A stretch of DNA of 64,000 bases from Weissella confusa (GCA_016466735.1 JAAOED010000012.1:1-64000), one strand, 5' to 3'; positions 18,295 to 27,951 are shown, numbered from the stretch's first letter. The notes: generated by a model not told the origin, from the sequence alone. Program-made: numbers and translations.

Positions 18295-19431
18295 ATGGTT
18301 GATATACAAAAAGTAAAAAATCGCATTAAAAACTCAGAAGTTTTTGGGCGAATTTATTATGGGGCAGGAATTACCATAGTGAAGTTCCTCCAGTTGTTTA
18401 TCCGACCAGTAGAAAATCGTATCTTGTTTATGTCATATAGCGGCCGACAGTATTCGGACTCTCCAAAGGAGGCGTATCTTGAGCTGCTAAATGATCCATA
18501 TTTTGAAGGATACGAACTGGTTTGGGCATTTAATAACCCTGAAAAGTTTAATGATGCAGAAATTGGACGAAAAGTGAGTTCGAACTCGCCACTATTCTTT
18601 ATTGAGTTACTTCGATCAAAGTATTGGGTTGCAAATTCTAGTATCGAGCGATTGATTCCGTTTTCACACAAGCGGAATGTTTACATTCAGTTTTGGCACG
18701 GCATTCCAATGAAGTCGCTTGGACAGACTGAGCTGGGGTTAGCGCCATTAGTAAGGAACTGGTATAACAACGCTGAAATTGATTACTTGTTTACTTGTGG
18801 GGAATACGACACTGTAAAAATGCGTGAGGTCTTTCCAACAGCAAAACGAACATTAGAAGTCGGTTTGATGCGTAAAAAAGAATATGATCGTGAGACCAAG
18901 GATATGTCGGTTGCTGAAATTAAGACTGAACTGGGTATTACCTCTGATTTGCCTATCTTGCTATATGTGCCAACGTTCCGAGGCTACAAGCCGAAGATTG
19001 AAGGTAAGTTAACGAGCGATTTCTTTGATCAATTAGCTGATAAATACACAATCTTGTATCGTGGACACTATTATTCAAAACACAAAGCTGTTGGACAAGT
19101 TATTTCAGTGACGAATCAACCGTTAGTGAAGTTGTTCAAGGTCGCCGATGCAATGGTTACGGATTATTCAAGTGTGTTATTTGATTTTGCGCCGTTGCAT
19201 AAGCCAATTTATTTATATCAACGAGATTTAGATGAATACTTGGTTCGTCGTGGCATGAATTTGTCAGCGAAAGAACTTGGGTTGCCAGTCGCCCATACTG
19301 AAAACGAATTGTTGTGGCTGATGAATCAGCCATACAATTTGAAATCGGTTGAACGACTAGCTAAGAAATTTAATAATCACGCAGCTGATGAATCTGTTAC
19401 GGCATTTAAAAACATTGTTTGCTTGATGTGA
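18295..19431 (+). CDS. TagB/TagF-like CDP-glycerol glycerophosphotransferase
   Basis: A 378-residue single-domain enzyme of the teichoic glycerophosphotransferase family. QFWHGIPMKSLG near 137-148 and VTDYSSVLFDF near 286-296 give the active-site His and DYSS. Size equals the TagB primase, which adds the first glycerol phosphate to the linkage unit; a TarF-like role is equally possible. It has its own upstream region after the operon terminator (TATACT at 18258-18263 could be a -10) and ends 19 nt before the second Wzz-like gene, so teichoic and Wzy-type genes are here co-transcribed. Confidence 0.87.
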   Translation: MVDIQKVKNRIKNSEVFGRIYYGAGITIVKFLQLFIRPVENRILFMSYSGRQYSDSPKEAYLELLNDPYFEGYELVWAFNNPEKFNDAEIGRKVSSNSPLFFIELLRSKYWVANSSIERLIPFSHKRNVYIQFWHGIPMKSLGQTELGLAPLVRNWYNNAEIDYLFTCGEYDTVKMREVFPTAKRTLEVGLMRKKEYDRETKDMSVAEIKTELGITSDLPILLYVPTFRGYKPKIEGKLTSDFFDQLADKYTILYRGHYYSKHKAVGQVISVTNQPLVKLFKVADAMVTDYSSVLFDFAPLHKPIYLYQRDLDEYLVRRGMNLSAKELGLPVAHTENELLWLMNQPYNLKSVERLAKKFNNHAADESVTAFKNIVCLM

Positions 19432-19450
19432 TGAAAAGGAGTAGGAATTT

Positions 19451-20095
19451 ATGGAATCTAATGCATTTACACTTGGTGGACTAGTCCGTCATTTGATTAA
19501 GAATCTTTGGTGGATTGTGATTGTCGGCATAATTGGGGCTGGTGCAATGGTTGTCTTTTCAAAGACACATGGTGATAACGCTTCAGGTTATCGTACAGCC
19601 CGCTTGATGTACATTCAAAATTCAACGTTGAAGTCAGTTGATCCTAAGTCACGTACAGCCGCAGATGTGTCATTGGTTAAGGCATATTTGCAAGTCGAAA
19701 ACAATCGTGCGGTGGTTAGTGAAACGCTTGCCATCTTGAAGAAGCAGGGCATTACGTCTATCTCATACAATGATGCGCGTAACAACACAAAGTTGAAGCA
19801 AATGAAGGGGACGGTTGCGGTTTGGGCTAACGCAGAAGCTAAGACGGCTAAGGAAGCCGTTGCATTGACGAACGCATTTGCGGAAGCTTTTGCAACGGTT
19901 GCTCCTCGCTTGATTCCAGATATGCCAAAGCCAACTTTGATGCCATCAACAGGTGGCGCTGCGGCTGAAGATGATGCAAAGCCGTTGGGCGCTAAGAAGG
20001 CTGCCATCTATGGTGGTGCTGCTGGTTTGGGGCTTGGTGTCATTCTAGCGATGTTTACAGGAATCGCTGGTAACATGCGCCGTCAACAAGCATAA
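19451..20095 (+). CDS. Wzz/YveK-like chain-length protein (copy 2)
   Basis: A 214-residue protein with a cytoplasmic N-terminal segment, a first helix beginning at NLWWIVIVGI, an external region with RLMYIQN, and a second helix near the C terminus rich in Gly and Ala. It is a paralogue of the proteins at 5304 and 27301. It should work with the Wzy-like protein 10 nt downstream to set polysaccharide length. Codon use is AAG/TTG-rich, unlike the teichoic island just before it. Start ATG follows AAAAGGAGTAGGAATTT. Confidence 0.8.
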   Translation: MESNAFTLGGLVRHLIKNLWWIVIVGIIGAGAMVVFSKTHGDNASGYRTARLMYIQNSTLKSVDPKSRTAADVSLVKAYLQVENNRAVVSETLAILKKQGITSISYNDARNNTKLKQMKGTVAVWANAEAKTAKEAVALTNAFAEAFATVAPRLIPDMPKPTLMPSTGGAAAEDDAKPLGAKKAAIYGGAAGLGLGVILAMFTGIAGNMRRQQA

Positions 20096-20105
20096 AAGGT
20101 GGCGT

Positions 20106-21473
20106 ATGGTTAACTGGTTATTACCTGTTGCAATGTTTCCAAAGACGTTTACGAATTTCTTCTTTGAAAACATGGCACAGATTGCTTTTCCGATATTCTT
20201 AATCTTTGTGTTGGTAAAGCTTTACTTACAACCAGCCTTAGTTAACGAATTAGTACCGGAACGACGTACATTGCAAATCTGGGGTGCCATGGTCGGCATC
20301 CAATTTATTCTGTTTGGTTGGCAAGTTATTCGCCACAATGAAAGCATCCATACATATGGTTTGCTTCACGGTTGGATGGCGTTTGTTCAACTACTGATTA
20401 TTATCTGGGCTGCCTATGCAGTTCAAAAGGTGTTTATCCGTGATGGAATTGACGTTGAAATGTTTATTCGATCATTGGTTGTGACACTGGCGGTTTACTT
20501 GGTGTTTGTGGTCGTACCACAGTTGTTGGTAACGTTACACTTGCCATTTACAGGGTGGACAAACGCCTTGGCCGGTCTGTTCGAACGTCATTGGGCAGAT
20601 CGTAGCTGGTATGACGATGGTAGTTACGTTGCCACGATTAACCGTGTAAACGGGTTCGAACCTGAAGCACCTTTCTTAGTGATGCTGTTGGGATTGGTGT
20701 TCTCACCGGTCTTGATTGGTATCGTTCACGAACCGATCTTGCGCCGTTTGCGAATTGGTCGCCAATTGCAGTACATGACGTGGTTTTTGATGGTGTTGCT
20801 AACATTCGTCTTCTTGAGCGTTCGGGCTTCAAGTGGTTACATGATGTTGGCGTTGCTTGGATTTTTTACGGTGGTTTCAGCACCACGTAAGTACCGCAAG
20901 ATTTGGTTATCAATTATGGCAGCCGGTGTGGTTGTTGTAATTGCTGCCTACATGGTTGTACCATTTGTTCATGACCTGTTGGATCGTTGGATTTTCAACA
21001 AGTCAGGTACTGACAACCGTTTGGGTGGCACGATCGGCTTGGCAAAGACATTCTTGTCACATCCATTCTTAGGTGTTGGTTTCGGTAATGAAGGGTACTT
21101 CATTGAACAATACTTGCCAGAGTGGAGTAAGCACAACAGCGAGTACATCAATGTCTACAGCAAGATGGCCTATCCAGTTTTGAATGATATGCTGGGGTGG
21201 CTAGCTCGTTATGGTGCTGTGGTTGTTTTGTCAGGATTGTGGTTGCTAGGTGGTGTGGTGGTTCGTGCAGTGCGCGCTTACCAAAACATCTTGCAAGATG
21301 AGCGACCCGTCGCAAGTTATTACCGTATTGCGTTGCGAGCATTTACAATTATGGTGCCACTAACATTAATCGTGTCATGTATTACACAGATTAATGCGTT
21401 CTCATGGCCGATGTTATTGATGTATTTCTTCTACTGGCGTGTGATTCACTTGGCAGAAGAATCGAAGAATTGA
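20106..21473 (+). CDS. Wzy/O-antigen-ligase-like membrane polymerase (copy 2)
   Basis: A 455-residue polytopic protein sharing FERHW, GSYVAT, NGFEPEAPFL, GTDNRLGGTIGL and HPFLGVGFGNE with the copies at 5919 and 27952, and starting with MVNWLLPVAMFPK, matched by MVSWLLPIALLPK in copy 3. It likely polymerises repeat units delivered by a Wzx flippase. The differences between copies suggest they are not simply recent duplicates and may act on different repeat units. Confidence 0.78.
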   Translation: MVNWLLPVAMFPKTFTNFFFENMAQIAFPIFLIFVLVKLYLQPALVNELVPERRTLQIWGAMVGIQFILFGWQVIRHNESIHTYGLLHGWMAFVQLLIIIWAAYAVQKVFIRDGIDVEMFIRSLVVTLAVYLVFVVVPQLLVTLHLPFTGWTNALAGLFERHWADRSWYDDGSYVATINRVNGFEPEAPFLVMLLGLVFSPVLIGIVHEPILRRLRIGRQLQYMTWFLMVLLTFVFLSVRASSGYMMLALLGFFTVVSAPRKYRKIWLSIMAAGVVVVIAAYMVVPFVHDLLDRWIFNKSGTDNRLGGTIGLAKTFLSHPFLGVGFGNEGYFIEQYLPEWSKHNSEYINVYSKMAYPVLNDMLGWLARYGAVVVLSGLWLLGGVVVRAVRAYQNILQDERPVASYYRIALRAFTIMVPLTLIVSCITQINAFSWPMLLMYFFYWRVIHLAEESKN

Positions 21474-21482
21474 TATAGAAAG

Positions 21483-21515
21483 TAATCCTCGCACATTTTG
21501 TGTGGGGATTTTTTA
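21483..21515 (+). terminator. terminator after Wzy copy 2
   Basis: AATCC-TCGCACA and TGTGTGG-GGATT pair around a short T loop, followed by a T run. Confidence 0.8.
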
Positions 21516-21615
21516 ATGTATGACATGTTCTGGAAAATTTTGATGGTGGTATTTACTGGACGTTGCCAATAATGACAGGTTTTGATATTCTCGAATATGG
21601 TGTTTATAAGGCTGA

Positions 21616-23166
21616 ATGTTCATTGAAGGGTTATATAGGATTGTGGTTAGAGTAGTAAAAAACAATATTTTTTGGGTAGCGTTGATTGGTTTCTTTGCAC
21701 TGGTAACGCTGTTTTCTAGCCCGTTAAGCAAAGGCGATGCCTGGACTGATACAAACGCAATGTTGGAAGTCGGACGCGCTTGGAAGCATGGTTATTTGCC
21801 GTATCGAGATGTGTTTGAACAACGCGGTCCAGTGCTGTTCCTTTATTACTTCGTGGCGAACCTAATTAGTTCACGAGGTTACATTGGTATCTTCATCATT
21901 GAATTTTTAAACCTAATTGGTATCTGGCTAGTTGGGTACAATTTGCTCGACAAAATTCCTAATCGATTGTTTGCGAAAGGATTTGCGACGTTGTTACCGA
22001 TTGCATTGCTAGTAAGTAAGGCAATTGAATACGGTGGTGCGCCGGAAGAGTTCGCTATTTTCTGGACACTGTTAGGTATTCTGCTGGCATATCGATTTTT
22101 GGATGATTCATCGGAGATTGCCAATTGGAAGTTGGGACTAGTATTTGGTCTTTCAATTGCAGTCATTTTTTGGATTAAGTACACACTGCTTGGTGCCTTG
22201 ATTGGGACGACGTTAGTCATAATCGTCGTTGGTGTAATTAAAAAGTTTAAGCAACTCATCTTATTCGGAGCGTCGGCTTTAGTTGCGTTTCTTGGTTCTA
22301 GCGCGCTGATTGTACTGGCTTTCCAGTTATTTAGCGGGGCAAAGGATTTAATTGCGATTTACTTTGGCGTCAATCTGAGTGCGTACGGGAAGCCAGTTAC
22401 GTTTGCGAAAAGGTTGGCGTTTCTGAGTGACGCTAACATGTCATTGTGGTCAGATTATGCCGTGCTTTTGGTCATGGGACTGATTGCGCTGCTGGCATTG
22501 GTGTTCAAGCGAAAATTTAATAGGCTTTCAGCAATGCTGGTTGTATCAGTAATAACGGCCTATCTCATCACATACGGAGTTGGGCGTTTTAACGCTTACT
22601 CATTTTTGTTGATTGCAGCCATGATTGTGATGTTGATGCTGCAAGGATTCGGTGAAACACTTAATAATCGCAAGTTTGCTTTCGCTGTATCTGTTGTTGC
22701 AATTACGCTAACGGCGTGGGCTAATCCGTTTATTGGTCACGTACCATACATCTGGAACAATGACACGCTGGGTACGCAAGTTTTAGCGAGTTACATAGAC
22801 AAGACACCAGGTAAACAGTCTTTGATTTACTATAATTTGCTTGATGCGGGCGTGGAACGCTACACGGACGTGGCAGTAGCAGGGCATTTTAAATACTTTG
22901 AACACACTAATGTTGATGATTCAAAGTTCCCAGCACAAACGCGATATGTGCAGCGAGTCATTGATAACAAGCGCGCTGACTACGTTGTGGTCGGCCTCAA
23001 TTGGGGCGGTATGACCCCGATCAATGTTGAAAATACACGCGAAGTGATGGGGCGTATTCCGCCACAACTATTGACGAATTATAAATTTGTGAAAGCATCT
23101 GAATCGTATGCACCAATTGATACAATAGGGAATTACACGCAGTTAGCTTTACTTAAAAAACGATAA
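21616..23166 (+). CDS. GT-C-like polytopic membrane glycosyltransferase
   Basis: A 516-residue protein with about ten to twelve membrane helices. The first external loop has KGDAWTDTN (about 39-47) followed by a G-x-x-P-Y-R-D stretch and QRGP, the layout of GT-C enzymes that take sugars from polyprenyl-phosphate carriers. The sugar and acceptor are unknown. ATG 21616 has a weak ribosome site; a GTG at 21643 in frame is an alternative. It has its own terminator, and stands alone between Wzy copy 2 and map. Confidence 0.6.
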   Translation: MFIEGLYRIVVRVVKNNIFWVALIGFFALVTLFSSPLSKGDAWTDTNAMLEVGRAWKHGYLPYRDVFEQRGPVLFLYYFVANLISSRGYIGIFIIEFLNLIGIWLVGYNLLDKIPNRLFAKGFATLLPIALLVSKAIEYGGAPEEFAIFWTLLGILLAYRFLDDSSEIANWKLGLVFGLSIAVIFWIKYTLLGALIGTTLVIIVVGVIKKFKQLILFGASALVAFLGSSALIVLAFQLFSGAKDLIAIYFGVNLSAYGKPVTFAKRLAFLSDANMSLWSDYAVLLVMGLIALLALVFKRKFNRLSAMLVVSVITAYLITYGVGRFNAYSFLLIAAMIVMLMLQGFGETLNNRKFAFAVSVVAITLTAWANPFIGHVPYIWNNDTLGTQVLASYIDKTPGKQSLIYYNLLDAGVERYTDVAVAGHFKYFEHTNVDDSKFPAQTRYVQRVIDNKRADYVVVGLNWGGMTPINVENTREVMGRIPPQLLTNYKFVKASESYAPIDTIGNYTQLALLKKR

Positions 23167-23179
23167 TTTCAGGTTATGC

Positions 23180-23214
23180 AAACAGCCGTGTTCGATATTT
23201 GAACACGGCTGTTT
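23180..23214 (+). terminator. terminator after the GT-C-like gene
   Basis: AAACAGCCGTGTTC (23180-23193) and its complement (23201-23214) form a 14-bp stem. A run of A on the left is absent and the right side has only short T runs, so strength is moderate. Confidence 0.7.
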
Positions 23215-23334
23215 CGTTAAAAAAATATAGTTGTTCTATAATATGTCGCCATTTTGCGCTATACTATCACTATGTGTAATTCTGAAGACATTCAGGATGA
23301 ATTTGATATTTACGAATTAAAGAAGGAAATCAAG

Positions 23335-24117
23335 ATGATTACTATTAAGTCAGATCGTGAAATTGAGGGTATGAAGGCATCAGGTGCCATCATTGCCGGC
23401 ATGCACAAGGGTTTGCGCGACATTATCAAGCCAGGTATTTCTACTTGGGAGATTGAAGAATTTGGTCGTAAGTACATTGAAGACCACGGCGCACGCGCTG
23501 CTCAAATCGGTTTTGAGGGCTTTGAATTTGCGACGACTGTTTCGGTTAACAATGAAGTTGCCCACGGTTTCCCTCGTAAGGGATTGATTTTGAAGGATGG
23601 CGACTTGGTTAAGGTTGATACGGTTGTTGATCTTGATGGTTACTATTCAGACTCAGCTTGGACATACGCCGTTGGTGAGGTGTCACCTGAAATCAAGCGT
23701 TTGATGGACGTGACGTTGAAGGCGTTGTACTTGGGAATCGACCAAGCGGTGGTTGGTAACCGTATTGGTGATATCGGTGCAGCTATCGATGCGTACGTTA
23801 CTGACGAAAATGGTTTCGGAAACGTACGCGAGTACATCGGTCACGGTATCCAACCAACGATGCACGAGGAGCCAGCGGTACCAGCATACGGTGTTGCCGG
23901 TCACGGTTTGCGTTTGAAGCCTGGTATGACGATTACAATCGAGCCAATGGTTAACGTTGGTGGTTGGAAGGTTGACACGTCAGAAGAAGATGGTTGGACT
24001 GTAACGACTGAAGACGGTTCATGGTCAGCGCAATATGAGCACACGATTGCCATTACTAATGACGGACCAAAGATTTTGACGAGTCAAGACCCAGAATTCG
24101 ATGCCAAGTACTTGTAA
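23335..24117 (+). CDS. map: type I methionine aminopeptidase
   Basis: Removes the initiator Met from nascent proteins; a cytoplasmic metalloenzyme. The metal ligands are visible in VDTVVD, YYSDSAWTY, GHGIQPTMHE, TIEPMV and QYEHT. From ATG 23335, after AAGGAAA, the protein has 260 residues, the usual size. The frame extends back to 23254 but that stretch overlaps promoter-like TATAAT (23237-23242) and TATACT (23260-23265) sequences and lacks a ribosome site. It is a housekeeping gene placed inside the glycan locus, 13 nt before a priming sugar transferase. Confidence 0.95.
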   Translation: MITIKSDREIEGMKASGAIIAGMHKGLRDIIKPGISTWEIEEFGRKYIEDHGARAAQIGFEGFEFATTVSVNNEVAHGFPRKGLILKDGDLVKVDTVVDLDGYYSDSAWTYAVGEVSPEIKRLMDVTLKALYLGIDQAVVGNRIGDIGAAIDAYVTDENGFGNVREYIGHGIQPTMHEEPAVPAYGVAGHGLRLKPGMTITIEPMVNVGGWKVDTSEEDGWTVTTEDGSWSAQYEHTIAITNDGPKILTSQDPEFDAKYL

Positions 24118-24130
24118 TAAAGGAGCGCTT

Positions 24131-24760
24131 ATGACGAAGCAAAGTAAGAGTTATTTATTCGCCAAGCGTTTTTTGGATATTTCAACTGCGTTGTTTGCAT
24201 TGGTGATTTTCTCACCAATCTTTTTGGTTATTTCTTTGTTCTACTTGTTTGGCGATAACAAAGGACCAGTTTTCTATCAGCAACGTCGTATCGGGCAAAA
24301 CCATGAGGAGTTTGGTATTTACAAGTTCCGTTCAATGGTGGTGAACGCTGAAGAGAAGCTATACGCTGATAAGGACTTATATGCTAAGTTCGTTGAGAAT
24401 GGCTATAAGCTACCAACCGAAGAAGATCCACGTATCACCAAGTTTGGTGCGTTTATTCGTAAGACATCTTTGGATGAGTTACCACAATTCATTAACATCT
24501 TGATTGGGAACATGAGTATTATCGGACCACGTCCAGTTGTTGAACGCGAGTTGGTGGAATACGGCGATCGCGTTGATGAATTTTTGTCAGTAAAGCCTGG
24601 CGCGATGGGCTTGTGGCAAGCAAGTGGTCGTAGTGATATTCAATACCCAGAGCGTGCCGACCTTGAAATTTCGTACGTCGAGCATGCTAACCTGTGGTTT
24701 GATTTTAAAATTTTGTTTATGACAGTACTCGCCATCTTCAAGGGTGACGGTGCAATGTAG
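24131..24760 (+). CDS. priming undecaprenyl-phosphate sugar-1-phosphate transferase
   Basis: A 209-residue bacterial sugar transferase (WcaJ/EpsE type) that starts repeat-unit assembly by moving a sugar-1-phosphate from a UDP-sugar to undecaprenyl phosphate. It has one N-terminal membrane segment and the family motifs GPVFYQQRRIG, KFRSM, TSLDELPQFINI, GPRP and KPGAMGLWQ. Start ATG 24131 follows AAAGGAG; an upstream in-frame ATG lies inside map. It is the only priming transferase seen in the window, so the Wzx/Wzy-type polymers here probably begin with it. The specific sugar (hexose or HexNAc) is not determinable. Confidence 0.92.
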   Translation: MTKQSKSYLFAKRFLDISTALFALVIFSPIFLVISLFYLFGDNKGPVFYQQRRIGQNHEEFGIYKFRSMVVNAEEKLYADKDLYAKFVENGYKLPTEEDPRITKFGAFIRKTSLDELPQFINILIGNMSIIGPRPVVERELVEYGDRVDEFLSVKPGAMGLWQASGRSDIQYPERADLEISYVEHANLWFDFKILFMTVLAIFKGDGAM

Positions 24761-24762
24761 TA

Positions 24763-24795
24763 AAATGACGACTTCGAGATTCGAGTCGTCATTTT
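24763..24795 (+). terminator. terminator after the priming transferase
   Basis: AAATGACGACTTCGA and TCGAGTCGTCATTT flank a 3-nt loop; TTTTG follows. Confidence 0.8.
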
Positions 24796-24895
24796 GTGTT
24801 TAGCAGCGCGTTTCTATACGTTTTTTTGCAGATATAAAAAATTCAAACAATAAACCAATCTTGTTTAAAGTTTCGTAAGACGGTTAAGAGCTGTC

Positions 24896-24912
24896 TGTAA
24901 CAAGAATGAAAC
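24896..24912 (+). promoter_or_regulatory. WalR-like box upstream of the GH25 gene
   Basis: TGTAAC-AAGAA-TGAAAC matches the WalR (YycF) consensus TGTWAH-N5-TGTWAH with one mismatch, about 70 nt upstream of the start. Similar near-matches occur before three other module-protein genes. Confidence 0.3.
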
Positions 24913-24978
24913 TGATGTCGGTTAGTATTGACTTTGGACTTATAAAACGGGAGAGTCAGAACGATTAGGGAGGAAATT

Positions 24979-26628
24979 ATGAACTTTAAGAAGGTTCTAT
25001 TTGGGGCTGCAGCTGCGACAGTTGCCGTGAGTGGTGTATCTTTGGTGCCATTCTCATCTGCCTTTGCGGCGGATGGTATCCCAACGATTACAGCTGGTGA
25101 TTCAACCGTCCCAGCGATGGACGTTGTCGACGTGGCATCATATCAAGGAAACTTGTCAGTCAGTGCCTACAACACAATGAAGAAGTATGGCGTTAAGGCT
25201 GTCATCGTTAAGGTGTCAGAAGGTACGAATTACGTAAACCCATACGCTTCAACGCAAATTAAGAATGCACAAGCTGCTGGTTTGGCTGTGGGTGTTTATC
25301 ACTATTCACGTTTCTCAAATGCAAGCGGTGCGAAGTCAGAAGCTAACTACTTTGCTAAGCAAGTAGCGGCTTTGGGCTTGTCAAAGTCAACGTTGATGGT
25401 TGATGATTTGGAAGACTCATCAACGAGTGGTAGTGGATCAACGACCAACGCCAATGCATTTAAGGATCAATTGTCAGCTAGTGGCTACAACAATCAAATG
25501 TTGTACACGTATCCTTCATACATGAGCGCAACTGGTTTGAACGTTTCAAGTTACGGTAACGACCGTGTTTGGATGGCGTCATACCCATTTGCACCAAACA
25601 AGAACAACTTGTGGTACACAAACTATGGCGCATGGCAATGGAATTCAGCTACTAAGTTCCCAGGCGTGAACGGATTCTTTGACGTTTCAAAGGATTACTC
25701 AGGTGAGTTGTCAAGCAGTGCCATGACAGGTTACTTGCAAGACAAGGATGGTAACTGGTACTGGTTTGAAAACGGTGTGAAGTACACTGGTTTCCGTTTC
25801 TACATGGGAACGTACTACTACTTCAAGCAAGGTGTTCGCCAAGAAAACCAATGGGTTTCACAATGGGGTAACACGTACTACGTAGGTTCAGATGGACGTG
25901 CGTACGATGGTGTTCGCACGATCGACGGTAAGAAGTACTTCTTCGGAAACGACGGCACATTCAACTTACGTACTAACCAAATCGTTAAGGTTGATAACGT
26001 TGACTATCATGCAGCGGCTGATGGTTCATTGACGCCTAACTCTGGTTACCACTATGACGGTTCTCAATATAACGGTGGTTACCGTTGGTACGAGAATGGT
26101 CAATTGTACACAGGTTTCCGTTTCTACATGGGCACTTACTACTGGTTCGTTGAAGGTGTTCGCCAAAATGAAGGCTGGCGTTCAGCTTGGAACTACACGT
26201 ACTGGACAGATAACGAAGGTCGTGCCGTTCAAGGATTGCGTTCAGTGGATGGTAAGCAATACTTCTTTGGAAACGATGGCACATACTTTGCTCGTAAGAA
26301 CCAAATTGTGACGACGGGTAACGAAGGTGGCGTAGCTATTAAGTACCGTGCAGCAGCAGACGGAACGTTGTCACCATACTCTGGTTACCAAAATGATGGT
26401 ACTGGTTGGTACTGGTTCGAAAACGGTGCGAAGTTTACTGGCTTCCGTATGTACTACGGTGCCTACTACTTCTTCCAAAACGGTGTTCGCCAAGAGAACC
26501 AATGGGTTGAGCAATGGGGACACAAGTACTACGTTGGTGCTGACGGACGTACGGTTCAAGGCTCAAATGTTAACATCAATGGCCAAACATATAACTTTGG
26601 TACTGACGGAACGTTCTACCTACGCTAA
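24979..26628 (+). CDS. secreted GH25 muramidase with three wall-binding modules
   Basis: A 549-residue exported lysozyme. Signal peptide 1-31 ends in AFAA. Residues about 46-245 are GH25 (N-acetylmuramidase) with DVASYQ (Asp51) and the acidic VDDLED cluster (Glu145) where the catalytic D-x-E is expected. Three modules follow at about 250-331, 355-439 and 468-549; linkers between them contain YHAAADGSLTP and YRAAADGTLSP, themselves a repeat. Module 2 is of the QNEGWR subtype, modules 1 and 3 of the QENQW subtype. The gene stands alone between terminator-like and Ser-rich genes and is rich in major codons. It should cut the MurNAc-GlcNAc bond during wall turnover. Confidence 0.9.
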   Translation: MNFKKVLFGAAAATVAVSGVSLVPFSSAFAADGIPTITAGDSTVPAMDVVDVASYQGNLSVSAYNTMKKYGVKAVIVKVSEGTNYVNPYASTQIKNAQAAGLAVGVYHYSRFSNASGAKSEANYFAKQVAALGLSKSTLMVDDLEDSSTSGSGSTTNANAFKDQLSASGYNNQMLYTYPSYMSATGLNVSSYGNDRVWMASYPFAPNKNNLWYTNYGAWQWNSATKFPGVNGFFDVSKDYSGELSSSAMTGYLQDKDGNWYWFENGVKYTGFRFYMGTYYYFKQGVRQENQWVSQWGNTYYVGSDGRAYDGVRTIDGKKYFFGNDGTFNLRTNQIVKVDNVDYHAAADGSLTPNSGYHYDGSQYNGGYRWYENGQLYTGFRFYMGTYYWFVEGVRQNEGWRSAWNYTYWTDNEGRAVQGLRSVDGKQYFFGNDGTYFARKNQIVTTGNEGGVAIKYRAAADGTLSPYSGYQNDGTGWYWFENGAKFTGFRMYYGAYYFFQNGVRQENQWVEQWGHKYYVGADGRTVQGSNVNINGQTYNFGTDGTFYLR

Positions 26629-26668
26629 AATAAAGGCATAGGGGTTTGATACCATAGGAGGTTTCGAC

Positions 26669-27142
26669 ATGAAAAAGATTATTATCAGTATTATTGCTGT
26701 GCTAGTCGTAGTAGGTGGTGGGGTGACTGCCGCTGTTATGACGCACAAGAGCGCACCTGAGAAGGAGTCATCTTCATCAGTTGCAAAGAAGGAAACTTCG
26801 AGCGAATCATCAAGTTCTTCTTCGTCATCTTCTTCATCAAGTTCTAGTGAAGTTGCGCCTGAATCTTCTTCAGCACCAGCCGTTTCTGAAGCGGCACCAG
26901 TTGAATCAAGTTCATCAGCGCAAGCTCAAGCAGATGCTAACAGCGATTGGGCTAACCCAAACCGGACTGATGCTGGTGAAACTATCACTGCTAAGACGGT
27001 CACGCAAGCACGTGCTGAATTGAAAGAAAACGGTGTGGACGACACAACGTTGGGTGATGGGGATGTGCAACGATTGATTAAGATTGGTCAAGCACAAAAC
27101 ATGTCAGTTTACGAAGTGTATAAGCAAAGTTTTAATCAATAA
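26669..27142 (+). CDS. membrane-anchored Ser-rich extracellular protein of unknown function
   Basis: A 157-residue protein with an N-terminal membrane segment (4-24), then a low-complexity region at about 35-90 dominated by Ser with a run of 14 Ser, and a C-terminal folded-looking part of about 65 residues (from DWANPNRTDA to the end). No family is recognised. Start follows ATAGGAGG. It begins 40 nt after the GH25 gene, so the two are probably co-transcribed. The Ser region could be a flexible wall spacer or a glycosylation target. Ser codons are mainly TCA and TCT in tracts, which can slip. Confidence 0.75.
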   Translation: MKKIIISIIAVLVVVGGGVTAAVMTHKSAPEKESSSSVAKKETSSESSSSSSSSSSSSSSEVAPESSSAPAVSEAAPVESSSSAQAQADANSDWANPNRTDAGETITAKTVTQARAELKENGVDDTTLGDGDVQRLIKIGQAQNMSVYEVYKQSFNQ

Positions 27143-27149
27143 TGATTAA

Positions 27150-27181
27150 GAAAGGATTGCAGATTGTTGCAATCCTTTTTC
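27150..27181 (+). terminator. terminator after the Ser-rich protein gene
   Basis: AAAGGATTGCA and TGCAATCCTTT around GATTGT, with five T. Confidence 0.82.
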
Positions 27182-27300
27182 TATGGGATTTTAAGTTTGG
27201 GTTAATCTAGTAAAAACACGATATAGGCTATAAATCCGGTCTTTATTACGGTATACTTGAAAGCGGATTTAATTTTTAAATATGTATTGAGGTAGATATC

Positions 27301-27927
27301 ATGGAAAATCAATTTACCGTAGGCGCATTGTTTAAGCATATGTTGCGCAATGCCTGGTGGATTATTGTCTTAGGAATTGTTGGTGGTGCAGCGATGTTTG
27401 TTTTAACGAACAAAGTTGCGACGACAACGTACGAGGCGACCCGTCAAATGTACATTGGCAAGAACAACACTGACGCAAAGGATCCTAACTCTCGTGTGAT
27501 GGCGGATTCATGGTTGTTGCAATCGTACGCACAATTGGCAAAGGACGATGCGGTTGTTAATGCGGCCGTTGCAGACCTAAAGGCCGATGGCATCAAGATT
27601 AAGCCAGCCGCTTTGGTAGATGCAGTTCATGTTTCACCTAAGAAGGACACATTGTTGATGACGGTGCGTGCCACGGCTAACTCAAACAAGAAGGCTGTTA
27701 AGTACGTTAATGCTTACGCAAAGGCCTTTAAGACGGTTGCACCTGAAAAGTTGTCAGCTATGCCAGAACCAGTATTGTTCTCAGCGCCTAAGAAGGCCGT
27801 TACTGTGACGACACCAGGTGGTTCATCAAAGAAGGCGTTGGTATTCGGTGCTGCTGCTGGTTTGCTAATCGGTATTGTATTGGCATTCTTTACGGGAATT
27901 TATAAGAATATGAAGGCAACTGCCTAA
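27301..27927 (+). CDS. Wzz/YveK-like chain-length protein (copy 3)
   Basis: A 208-residue paralogue of the proteins at 5304 and 19451. It has an N-terminal cytoplasmic segment, a first helix starting at NAWWIIVLGI, then RQMYIGKNN, an external coil region, a segment with MPEPVLF, and a second helix near residue 180. It resembles copy 2 over its full length. The Wzy-like gene follows after 24 nt. Together with the DUF4422 gene it forms a small operon ending at the 30119 terminator. Confidence 0.8.
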   Translation: MENQFTVGALFKHMLRNAWWIIVLGIVGGAAMFVLTNKVATTTYEATRQMYIGKNNTDAKDPNSRVMADSWLLQSYAQLAKDDAVVNAAVADLKADGIKIKPAALVDAVHVSPKKDTLLMTVRATANSNKKAVKYVNAYAKAFKTVAPEKLSAMPEPVLFSAPKKAVTVTTPGGSSKKALVFGAAAGLLIGIVLAFFTGIYKNMKATA

Positions 27928-27951
27928 GCGAGTATAGAAAGGGGTATGGTG

